In this document: piece after piece, positions 8,374 to 14,466 of the stretch
How the letters are laid out: each line of letters starts with the position of its first letter
Numbering within the stretch: position 1 is the first letter of the stretch
Assembly (NCBI GenBank): GCA_027063105.1
Contig: JAMOSL010000033.1
Coordinates: 1 to 17,495 of the forward strand
Direction: 5' to 3'
DNA length: 17,495 nt
Source: Campylobacteraceae bacterium
Lineage (GTDB): Bacteria; Campylobacterota; Campylobacteria; Campylobacterales; Sulfurovaceae
The notes under the pieces: model-generated
The model's database searches: none
What the model saw: only the letters and a program-made list of their open reading frames with translations
What the model was told of the DNA's origin: nothing
Translations under genes and position numbers: made by a program

Positions 8374-9819
8374 ATGTTCGGACTATTTGAAGATAAAGAT
8401 GATATTAGAATTAAAGCCTTCTTCGGCTCAACAGAGGAAATTATGGAAAAAGAGCAGAATATATATAGCCCTTATGATGGTAAAATCGTAACTATTGTTC
8501 CTGTATGTAGTGCTGAAGATACTAAAAGAGCTTTAGATATTGCAAAGAAAGCTACGAAGTTAGCAAGAGAAACTCCATTATCTCAAAGAATTTTATGGCT
8601 AGAAGATGTTGCTCATACAATAGAAGATAGTAAAGAGGATTTTGCTTTAACTTTAGCTCAAGAAGTTGCAAAACCAATTACATTTGCCAGAGTAGAAGTT
8701 GAAAGATGTATAGAGACCATTAAATTAACAGTTGCAGAGCTTGTAAATTTATCAGGTGAGACAATACCAACAGATGTAACCCCTAGTGGTAAAAAAACTT
8801 TAGCATTCTATCGACATGAACCTGTTGGAGTTGTTGCTTGTATTACCCCTTTTAATTTCCCTTTGAATTTAGTAGCTCATAAAATAGCTCCTGCATTAGG
8901 TGTTGGTAATTGTGTTGTATTAAAGCCTACTCCAGAAGCTCCAAGAATATCATATATGTTTGCAAAAGCATTTATTAATTCACCTTATGCAATAAAAGAT
9001 GCTTTAAGTGTTTTATATGGAGATGTAGAAGTTGGTTCAACACTTGTAAAAAGTTCAATACCAAGAGTCATAAGTTTTACAGGTTCTGTACCAGTCGGTA
9101 AAATAATAACTTCTCAAGCAGGTATTAAAAAGGTTAGTTTAGAGTTAGGTGGAAATGCAGGAACTTATATAGATAAAAGTGCAGATTTATCATTTGCTTC
9201 AATTAGATGTGCATTTGGAGCATTTATTAATAGTGGACAAGTTTGTATATCTCTCCAAAGAATCTATGTTCATAAAGATGTATATCAATCATTTACAGAT
9301 TTAATGGCAATAGAGACTCAAAAACTTAAAGTTGGAAGTCCTTATGATGATGATACATTTATGAGTTCTCTAATAAATGATGATGCTTCAAGTCGTGCTA
9401 AAGGTTGGATAGAGAATGCTAAAAAAGAGGGTGCAAGAGTTATAGCAGGAGAGTATGAAGTAGATGGAATATTCCCTCCAACGGTAATGGCAGATGTAAC
9501 AGACGATATGGAAATAATTTGTGAAGAGGTATTCGCTCCAATAGTTAGTCTTATCTCTGTGGACTCTTATGAAGAAGCAATTACAAAAATGAATAATTCA
9601 CCTTATGGATTACAATTTAGTATATTTACAAACGATTTGAGATTAACTCAGAAATTCATAGATGATGCAGAGTGTGGAGGAGTAGTTATTAATGATATTC
9701 CAACTTTAAGATTCGATGTACAACCCTATGGAGGAAGTAAATTATCAGGTGTAGGCAGAGAAGGTCCAAAATGGGCATTAGAAGAGTTTACAGAAATAAA
9801 GTCTATTGTGATTTGTTAG
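8374..9819 (+). CDS. NAD(P)-dependent aldehyde dehydrogenase
   Basis: This 481-residue cytosolic enzyme oxidises an aldehyde to the acid. The ALDH superfamily residues are present: Asn161 in TPFNFP, Lys184 in LKPTPEAP, FTGS (235-238), the general base Glu257 in LELGGNAG, and the catalytic Cys291 in GQVCISLQRIYVH. The end PYGGSKLSGVGREGPKWALEE is typical of the lactaldehyde / non-phosphorylating glyceraldehyde-3-phosphate dehydrogenase side of the superfamily. The true substrate cannot be read from sequence. It is a single-gene unit, divergent from pyrC and followed by a structured spacer. The start is supported by AAAGGA 8 bp upstream. Confidence 0.9.
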   Translation: MFGLFEDKDDIRIKAFFGSTEEIMEKEQNIYSPYDGKIVTIVPVCSAEDTKRALDIAKKATKLARETPLSQRILWLEDVAHTIEDSKEDFALTLAQEVAKPITFARVEVERCIETIKLTVAELVNLSGETIPTDVTPSGKKTLAFYRHEPVGVVACITPFNFPLNLVAHKIAPALGVGNCVVLKPTPEAPRISYMFAKAFINSPYAIKDALSVLYGDVEVGSTLVKSSIPRVISFTGSVPVGKIITSQAGIKKVSLELGGNAGTYIDKSADLSFASIRCAFGAFINSGQVCISLQRIYVHKDVYQSFTDLMAIETQKLKVGSPYDDDTFMSSLINDDASSRAKGWIENAKKEGARVIAGEYEVDGIFPPTVMADVTDDMEIICEEVFAPIVSLISVDSYEEAITKMNNSPYGLQFSIFTNDLRLTQKFIDDAECGGVVINDIPTLRFDVQPYGGSKLSGVGREGPKWALEEFTEIKSIVIC

Positions 9820-9843
9820 AGAGATAAGTTATTATGGATAAAG

Positions 9844-9855
9844 ATGTTTTTTTCT
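9844..9855 (+). repeat. Solo copy of the ATGTTTTTTTCT repeat
   Basis: This 12-nt string, with exactly seven T, occurs here and again at 9879 and 9962 within 130 bp. Here it has no inverted partner. It starts 25 bp after the aldehyde dehydrogenase stop. Confidence 0.6.
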
Positions 9856-9878
9856 AATTATCAAGTATTTTTTATAAT

Positions 9879-9910
9879 ATGTTTTTTTCTTGATTTTAGG
9901 AAAAAAACAT
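9879..9910. repeat. 32-nt hairpin unit 1 (T7 / A7 arms)
   Basis: The arms ATGTTTTTTTC (9879-9889) and GAAAAAAACAT (9900-9910) are perfectly complementary over 11 bp around a 10-nt loop. It could act as a weak two-way terminator between the convergent genes at 9819 and 10016, but the stem is nearly all A/T, unlike a typical intrinsic terminator. The same architecture recurs at 9962-9993. Confidence 0.6.
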
Positions 9911-9930
9911 AGTATAATAGTATTATACTA
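9910..9930. promoter_or_regulatory. Palindrome carrying a TATAAT box on each strand
   Basis: The arms TAGTATAAT (9910-9918) and ATTATACTA (9922-9930) are perfect inverted repeats around AGT. Each arm contains TATAAT, so the site could be an operator over a divergent promoter pair, or simply a hairpin. It lies between the two 32-nt hairpin units. Confidence 0.45.
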
Positions 9931-9961
9931 AAATTACTAAATATATAGAAAAATACATTAT

Positions 9962-9993
9962 ATGTTTTTTTCTATTAAAAAGGAAAAAAATGA
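9962..9993. repeat. 32-nt hairpin unit 2 (T7 / A7 arms)
   Basis: This has the same first 12 nt as unit 1, an equal-sized loop of different sequence, and the same GAAAAAAA arm: TTTTTTTC (9965-9972) pairs with GAAAAAAA (9983-9990). The right arm covers the AAGGA that precedes a short open frame at 9990, so folding would hide that ribosome binding site. Confidence 0.55.
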
Positions 9994-10169
9994 AGATAAA
10001 TCAAAAATTAGACTACTACTCCTCAAATAGTATCTTCAAACCTAAAGAGAGTAGAAAAATAGATATAGGTAAGACCAAATGCTCCCATTTCAAAATACCA
10101 CCATGTTTAGCAATGGCTTCAATTGTTATCTCTAAAAATTTAACAAAGAGAATAATTACAATTACTTGA
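9990..10169 (+). CDS. Short open frame with a ribosome binding site, antisense to the yqhA 3' end
   Basis: A 59-codon frame opens at an ATG with AAGGA upstream and begins MKINQKLDYYSS. From about residue 10 it is antisense to the yqhA coding region, so that part of the peptide is probably meaningless. Two readings are possible: chance, or the 5' end of a former gene whose body was replaced when yqhA arrived. I recognise no family. It is listed because a ribosome binding site, a hairpin over it and a possible promoter at 9910-9930 occur together. Confidence 0.2.
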   Translation: MKINQKLDYYSSNSIFKPKESRKIDIGKTKCSHFKIPPCLAMASIVISKNLTKRIITIT

Positions 10170-10513
10170 GCCAGTGTCTTTTTTAATTGCTCCACATCCT
10201 TAATCTTAAGCCAATTTGGTAGTTCAATACCCTTTTGATGGTCATGAATATAAAGAATATAAATTCCATAAGAAAAAATAATCAAAACAAGACCAAAAAG
10301 TAGGCTATCAAGCATCCCAACCATCATAAGACCTGCCATCTCAGCTCTGCTTATTTCAGCAAACTCTTCAGGTAAAGGAGTCCCTAAAAAATACATTTTA
10401 AAGACCTCAAAAGTCTCAATCATCCCAATATAAATCATCAAGGCCGCCCCCAAAATCGTACTTATGATAATAAATATTACCATATATCTTAATTTGAAAA
10501 AATAATTAAACAT
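10016..10513 (-). CDS. YqhA / UPF0114 family inner-membrane protein
   Basis: This 165-residue integral membrane protein belongs to the UPF0114 (YqhA) family, whose molecular role is not established. It has four hydrophobic segments at about 8-30, 60-88, 113-133 and 143-163. The cytoplasmic-type loop IHDHQKGIELPNWLKIKDVEQLKKTLAQVIV (split here by helix ends, about 89-119) is characteristic. A good site TAGGAG precedes the ATG. Codon use differs from its neighbours: GGG, GCC, GCG, GTC and TTG are frequent, for example in the run coding GAAL at 22-25, while the surrounding genes favour A/T-ending codons. This suggests horizontal acquisition. Confidence 0.85.
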   Translation of the reverse strand: MFNYFFKLRYMVIFIIISTILGAALMIYIGMIETFEVFKMYFLGTPLPEEFAEISRAEMAGLMMVGMLDSLLFGLVLIIFSYGIYILYIHDHQKGIELPNWLKIKDVEQLKKTLAQVIVIILFVKFLEITIEAIAKHGGILKWEHLVLPISIFLLSLGLKILFEE

Positions 10514-10559
10514 TGTTTTAACTCCTAATTAGTTTATTATTGATGACTCTACTTATTTC

Positions 10560-10565
10560 ATTATA
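10560..10565 (-). promoter_or_regulatory. Putative -10 element for yqhA
   Basis: TATAAT on the minus strand lies 46 bp before the yqhA ATG, in the spacer that also receives the tmRNA 3' end. No -35 consensus is seen. Confidence 0.35.
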
Positions 10566-10613
10566 TAAAACTTTTACAACCAAATAATATAAAAAATTAT
10601 AATTATATGACAT

Positions 10614-10645
10614 CTCCAAAAACCTACCATTATAGACTTTTGGAG
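10614..10645 (-). terminator. Inverted repeat overlapping the tmRNA 3' end
   Basis: CTCCAAAA and TTTTGGAG form an 8-bp stem with a 16-nt loop. On the minus strand the first arm is the last bases of the tmRNA acceptor region plus the following A-tract. It may be a termination or 3'-processing structure. No strong U-tract follows at once; a T-rich run begins about 20 nt later. Confidence 0.35.
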
Positions 10646-11011
10646 GCGAGGGGAATCGAACCCCTGTCCTAAAATAGAAAAGACTATGACTCTACATGCT
10701 TAGATGGTATTGTTAAATTTAATCTTGCTTTGTACACTACCCAAAACTTTACAAGACGAGCTAAAATTCTCACAACCTAGCATAGCTTCTAGGGAGCATA
10801 GTCATCAGATATGATACCTCAAAGTCTAGTTAAGATGACACTCACTAGCGAGGTAGTCCTCCGATTTCTCGGGGTTAAATACTTACGCTACTGCGTAAGC
10901 TGGACGGTAATCTGTATTGTTTGCAGTTATGCATTGTAGGCCGCGTAACGGAATTGCCCAGTCCGACATGCACACAGCCCCTACTATTCCAGTCGAAGCC
11001 AAGTCACCCCC
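10641..11011 (-). ncRNA. ssrA: Transfer-messenger RNA (tmRNA)
   Basis: tmRNA rescues stalled ribosomes with SmpB and appends a degradation tag. The 5' end GGGGGTGACTTGGCTTCGAC (from 11011) and the 3' end CGCCTCC plus A (to 10641) form a 7-bp acceptor stem with one G-T pair, and a T-arm with loop TTCGATT is present. The tag frame on the minus strand is at 10883-10924: GCA AAC AAT ACA GAT TAC CGT CCA GCT TAC GCA GTA GCG TAA, giving ANNTDYRPAYAVA. Campylobacter jejuni has ANNVKFAPAYAKAA, so the ANN and PAYA parts are shared. The gene does not encode the terminal CCA: the discriminator A is followed by AAA. It lies 25 nt after tRNA-Leu and is probably co-transcribed with it. Confidence 0.97.
10883..10924 (-). 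other. tmRNA tag reading frame (ANNTDYRPAYAVA, TAA stop)
   Basis: This is the resume codon GCA through the TAA stop inside tmRNA. Thirteen residues are encoded, preceded in the final tag by the alanine carried on tmRNA itself. The end AVA is a small and hydrophobic C-terminus of the kind read by ClpXP-type proteases, and it is shorter by one residue than the Campylobacter tag. Confidence 0.92.
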
Positions 11012-11036
11012 ATATAATTAAATATAATTTTTAATC

Positions 11037-11121
11037 TGGTACCGTAGGGCGGATTCGAACCGCCACGCCCGAAGGCAGAAGATTTTGAGTCTACCAAGTC
11101 TACCAGTTCCATCACTACGGC
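11037..11121 (-). tRNA. tRNA-Leu (anticodon CAA)
   Basis: This 85-nt class II tRNA has a long variable arm (CTGCCTTCGGGCG region). The acceptor GCCGTAG pairs with CTACGGT (with G1-T72), and an encoded ACCA end is present. The anticodon loop CTCAAAA gives CAA. The T-arm is TTCGAAT. Two T-T oppositions are visible, at 11-24 in the D stem and 28-42 in the anticodon stem. It is the first gene of a tRNA-Leu - tmRNA transcript. Confidence 0.93.
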
Positions 11122-11126
11122 ACCTA

Positions 11127-11159
11127 AACATTTTCTTTTAATGTTCAAATTATATTATA
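11127..11159 (-). promoter_or_regulatory. Promoter and leader hairpin for tRNA-Leu - tmRNA
   Basis: Two overlapping TATAAT boxes occur on the minus strand at 11149-11154 and 11154-11159, 28-33 bp before the tRNA 5' end. Between them and the tRNA, AACATT (11127-11132) and AATGTT (11140-11145) form a 6-bp stem with a 7-nt loop that may lie in the processed leader. Confidence 0.45.
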
Positions 11160-11205
11160 TAAGATAGAAGCTTATATAAAGATTAAATATTATACTATTA
11201 TATGA

Positions 11206-11211
11206 TATAAT
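11206..11211 (+). promoter_or_regulatory. Putative -10 element for the ACP remnant - MBOAT operon
   Basis: TATAAT preceded by GA lies 28 bp upstream of the ATG at 11240. It is the only convincing promoter before the MBOAT gene, so transcripts would include the ACP remnant. Confidence 0.45.
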
Positions 11212-11239
11212 TTTATATATTTAAACAAAGGATATTTAA

Positions 11240-11328
11240 ATGAGAAAAGAAGAAATTTTTGAAATAGTTCAAGATATATAATGGAGTTATTAGAGAAGAG
11301 TGGGGATATAGATTTCAATGTTATTTAA
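11240..11328 (+). pseudogene. Acyl carrier protein remnant (frameshifted and truncated)
   Basis: The ATG at 11240 has a good AAAGGA and opens MRKEEIFEIVQDI, then stops at TAA (11279-11281). The next frame continues MELLEKSGDIDFNV (ATG at 11281, stop at 11328). Adding one base near 11279 joins them as KEEIFEIVQDI-L-MELLEKSGDIDFNV, which is the helix I region of an acyl carrier protein. The rest, including the DSL motif that carries phosphopantetheine, is missing, and the remnant runs into the MBOAT start at 11318. ACP genes commonly sit directly before MBOAT and SGNH genes in acylation clusters, which supports the reading. The remnant is translated with TAATG overlap and could now act as a leader for the MBOAT gene. 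Confidence 0.6.
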
Positions 11329-12790
11329 TAGTTACGAATTTATTTTTATTTTTTTACCAATATCATTTTTTATCTATTTTTATCTAAATCATAAAAAATT
11401 AATAATTATTGCTAAGATTTGGTTAATTATTGCATCTCTATTTTTTTATAGTTGGTGGAATATTATATATTTACCCCTAATTTTAATTTCTATAATATTT
11501 AATTATAAAATTACACAATTAATTATTGAGTATAATGACAAGAATTACTTATCAAAGCAAAATTTACTTCAAATAGGTTTATTATTTAATATTGGGCTCC
11601 TTGTATATTTTAAATATATGGATTTTTTTATAGAGAATATAAATACTGTGTTTAGTTCTGATATTGGGTTATTATATTTAGCATTACCCTTAGCAATAAG
11701 TTTTTTTACTTTACAACAGATAGCTTTTTTAATTGATAGTTATGAAGGGTTAGTCAAGGAAAGAAATTTTTTAGATTATATGGTTTTTGTTACATTTTTC
11801 CCTCAATTAATTGCTGGACCTATTGTTCACCATAAAGAGATGATGCCACAATTTGAAAATATAAGAAATAAAGTTGTTAATTATAAGAATATTTCAATAG
11901 GATTATTTATATTTTCAATAGGTCTCTTTAAGAAATCAGTAATTGCAGATAGATTCGCTGTTTGGGCTACTAATGGATTTGATACATCAACTCTAACATT
12001 AAATATGCTAGAGGGTTGGGTAACCAGTTTATCGTATACTTTCCAATTATATTTTGATTTTAGTGGATATACAGATATGGCAATAGGTATAGCTTTACTA
12101 TTCAATATTAGACTACCTATAAATTTCAATAGTCCATATAAATCCCTAAATATACAAGATTTTTGGCGAAGATGGCATATAACCTTATCAAGATTCTTGA
12201 AAGATTATGTTTATATACCTTTTGGTGGAAATAGAAAAGGAAAATTTACAACTTATCAAAATTTAATGGCTACTTTTATGATTGCTGGTATTTGGCATGG
12301 TGCTGGTTGGACTTTTATTTTTTGGGGATTTTTGCATGGGTTAGCAATAGCCATACATAAGGCTTGGAGTCAATTAGGCTTCAAGATATGGAGCTGGTTA
12401 GCATGGATAATTACATTTAACTTTATCAATATAGCTTGGGTATTTTTTAGAGCAAAAGAGTGGGACGATGCTATTAGAGTATTACACTCTATGTTCTTTG
12501 GTCAAATAGAATTATCATATAAGTTTTTAGAGGTTGTTCCTAAATTAGATATTTTAAGAGATTATGGTGTAACTTTTGGAGCAGGATTTAGTAATATCGG
12601 TGGGAATAAAGAGATAATGTTTACTATTCCAATTATATTTATTTTAGTCTTATTAATAAAAAATTCAAATCAGTTAATTGATAATTTTGTACCAACTAAA
12701 ACTATTACATTTTTGATAAGCATTATATTTTCATATTCTGTTATATCATTTTTAACAATTCACTCCGAATTTTTATACTTTAACTTTTAG
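11318..12790 (+). CDS. MBOAT-family O-acyltransferase (AlgI/DltB-like)
   Basis: This 490-residue polytopic inner-membrane enzyme moves acyl groups (usually acetyl) across the membrane to an extracellular polymer. It opens MLFNSYEFIFIFLP, a typical AlgI start, and has many hydrophobic segments. The family signatures are FQLYFDFSGYTDMAIG (242-257), DFWRRWHITLSRFLKDYVYIPFGG (281-304, with His287) and GIWHGAGWTFIFWG (324-337, with catalytic-type His327). The ribosome binding site is weak (GGGG 12 nt upstream) and the start overlaps the ACP remnant, so coupling is likely. The partner SGNH gene follows by 7 bp. Substrate is not known; alginate, another exopolysaccharide or peptidoglycan are options. 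Confidence 0.93.
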   Translation: MLFNSYEFIFIFLPISFFIYFYLNHKKLIIIAKIWLIIASLFFYSWWNIIYLPLILISIIFNYKITQLIIEYNDKNYLSKQNLLQIGLLFNIGLLVYFKYMDFFIENINTVFSSDIGLLYLALPLAISFFTLQQIAFLIDSYEGLVKERNFLDYMVFVTFFPQLIAGPIVHHKEMMPQFENIRNKVVNYKNISIGLFIFSIGLFKKSVIADRFAVWATNGFDTSTLTLNMLEGWVTSLSYTFQLYFDFSGYTDMAIGIALLFNIRLPINFNSPYKSLNIQDFWRRWHITLSRFLKDYVYIPFGGNRKGKFTTYQNLMATFMIAGIWHGAGWTFIFWGFLHGLAIAIHKAWSQLGFKIWSWLAWIITFNFINIAWVFFRAKEWDDAIRVLHSMFFGQIELSYKFLEVVPKLDILRDYGVTFGAGFSNIGGNKEIMFTIPIIFILVLLIKNSNQLIDNFVPTKTITFLISIIFSYSVISFLTIHSEFLYFNF

Positions 12791-12797
12791 GAATTTT

Positions 12798-13775
12798 ATG
12801 AAAAAATATAAAAAATTTGTTACTAGATTTATTTTATTAGTTCCAATACTTTTTGTTGTATATTTATCATCTATATATTTTTTATACTTTGATAGTAGAA
12901 ATGATAGTTTTACAATTAAAATCTATTATGATTATAAAGAAAATTATGCAAAATCTATTAAATCACAAAAAATTGTTTTTGTATCAGGTAGTAATAATTT
13001 CTTAGGTATTCGAGCGTCACAGATTGAAAATTACTTTAATATACCAACTGTAAACTTATCTGTTCATGCAGGGCTTAGGACAGAATATATATTATATAAG
13101 AGTAAAAAGGTTTTGAATAAAGGTGATATAGTTATTATACCATTTGAGTATGAAAACTTAATGTTCAATGGTGAAGCTAGTATTGTTAAAAATCAATATC
13201 TATTAACTTATGATAGAGATTTTTTGGATAAACAAGATTTTATTAGTCAATTAAAAATATTATCTAGTATCTCCTTATATAATTTTGCTTTTAGTGCTTA
13301 TGATAGCTTTAAAGAATTTTATTCTGATGAGGTAAAATATAGTTATATTAAACATTTAAATAGAAATGGGGACATGCTAGATAGAGAAAAACATTTTGAT
13401 TTGAAAACAAAAAAATCTCTTTTGAAACTATTGTCACCAATTGATTTAGAGACTGAAGGATTAAAAGAGATTGTAAAATTTTCTAAATGGTGTGATAATC
13501 ATGGTGTTATACTTTATATGAGTTATCCCAATATGATATATAGAGATGAGTATAAAAATAAAATAGAATATAAACAATATTTTACTTTTTTAGCAAAGTA
13601 TTTTAATGATAAGAATATTATTACTATAGGAACGCCATATAATGCTATGTATCCTAGAGAATATTTTCATGATAGCGAATATCATCTAATATCTAAGGCA
13701 TCTGACATTAGAACAAAAGATTTTATTAATCAATCAAAAGATATTTTAATTAAAGAAATAAAAAATAAAAAATAG
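12798..13775 (+). CDS. Membrane-anchored SGNH/DltD-like protein, partner of the MBOAT enzyme
   Basis: This 325-residue protein has a short cytoplasmic basic end, one hydrophobic anchor (about 10-31) and a periplasmic domain. The SGNH pattern is visible: FVSGSNNFLGI (61-71) with the nucleophile candidate Ser65, NLSVHAG (86-92) as the next block, and FHDSEYHLIS (290-299) with Asp292 and His296 completing a possible triad. In AlgI-AlgJ/X and DltB-DltD pairs, such a protein completes acyl transfer to the polymer. It starts with AGGA overlapping the MBOAT stop. Overall similarity to a named family is not clear by eye, so I give no symbol. Confidence 0.82.
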   Translation: MKKYKKFVTRFILLVPILFVVYLSSIYFLYFDSRNDSFTIKIYYDYKENYAKSIKSQKIVFVSGSNNFLGIRASQIENYFNIPTVNLSVHAGLRTEYILYKSKKVLNKGDIVIIPFEYENLMFNGEASIVKNQYLLTYDRDFLDKQDFISQLKILSSISLYNFAFSAYDSFKEFYSDEVKYSYIKHLNRNGDMLDREKHFDLKTKKSLLKLLSPIDLETEGLKEIVKFSKWCDNHGVILYMSYPNMIYRDEYKNKIEYKQYFTFLAKYFNDKNIITIGTPYNAMYPREYFHDSEYHLISKASDIRTKDFINQSKDILIKEIKNKK

Positions 13776-13794
13776 GGATATAAAATTTAAAACC

Positions 13795-14466
13795 ATGAAA
13801 ACAATCCTATCATTTATAATTTTAACCATAATAACTCTAAATGCTACAAATAGTTCTCAGCTTATAGTTGTGACTTCAAAAAATTGGAAAACTTCTAATG
13901 GTGAACTCAAAAGATATGAGTATAAAAATAATAAATGGAATAGAGTTGGAAAGATTGTTTCTGTAAAACTTGGTAGAAATGGATTAGGTTGGGGTATTGG
14001 ATTGCATAAAATTCCCTCAACCTCTAAATATATTAAACGAGAGGGAGATGGTAAAGCTCCTGCTGGTGTATTTAATTTAAAAGAGGCATTTGGATATAAG
14101 CCACTTAATATCTCTTATCCATATAGGATTTATAGAAGAAAAAATCATTGTATTGATGATATTAATTCTAAATATTATAATCAAATAGTAGATAGTAGCA
14201 AAGTTAAGAGAGATTACAAAAGCTTTGAATATATGAAATTTAATAAAAATTATTATAAGTATGGAATTGTTGTGAATCATAATTCTAAAGCTCTAAAGGG
14301 CAGGGGATCTTGTATCTTTATACATATTAAAAATATTCCTACAGCTGGTTGTACTGTTATGAAAGAGTATGAGATAAAAGAGATTTTAAAATGGCTAGAT
14401 AAAAATAAGAATCCTCTTTTAATACAAGCACCTCAAAGTGTAATTAAATCTCTATTACCATTTTAA
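13795..14466 (+). CDS. Exported L,D-transpeptidase (YkuD domain)
   Basis: This 223-residue protein has a signal peptide (about 1-17, cleavage after LNA possible) and a periplasmic YkuD-type domain. It includes EGDGKAPAGVFNLKEAFGY (83-101), typical of the family, and the active-site region IFIHIKNIPTAGCTVM, with His177 and the nucleophile Cys186. The family cross-links peptidoglycan or attaches proteins to it. The gene follows the SGNH gene by 19 bp, so envelope modification is the shared theme. The stop overlaps the convergent tonB stop by 2 bp. The residues around Cys186 (TAGCTVM) differ from the common SHGCIR form. Confidence 0.88.
   Translation: MKTILSFIILTIITLNATNSSQLIVVTSKNWKTSNGELKRYEYKNNKWNRVGKIVSVKLGRNGLGWGIGLHKIPSTSKYIKREGDGKAPAGVFNLKEAFGYKPLNISYPYRIYRRKNHCIDDINSKYYNQIVDSSKVKRDYKSFEYMKFNKNYYKYGIVVNHNSKALKGRGSCIFIHIKNIPTAGCTVMKEYEIKEILKWLDKNKNPLLIQAPQSVIKSLLPF

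Noticed and set aside
9820..10015. CRISPR array or insertion-sequence ends in the repeat cluster
   Set aside because: There are only two full 32-nt units with unequal surroundings, no regular spacers, no transposase and no target-site duplication that I can see.
11881..12129. An 82-codon minus-strand open frame
   Set aside because: It is antisense to the MBOAT gene and has no recognisable features.
14077..14280. A 67-codon minus-strand open frame
   Set aside because: It is antisense to the L,D-transpeptidase gene; its hydrophobicity comes from the AT-rich opposite strand.
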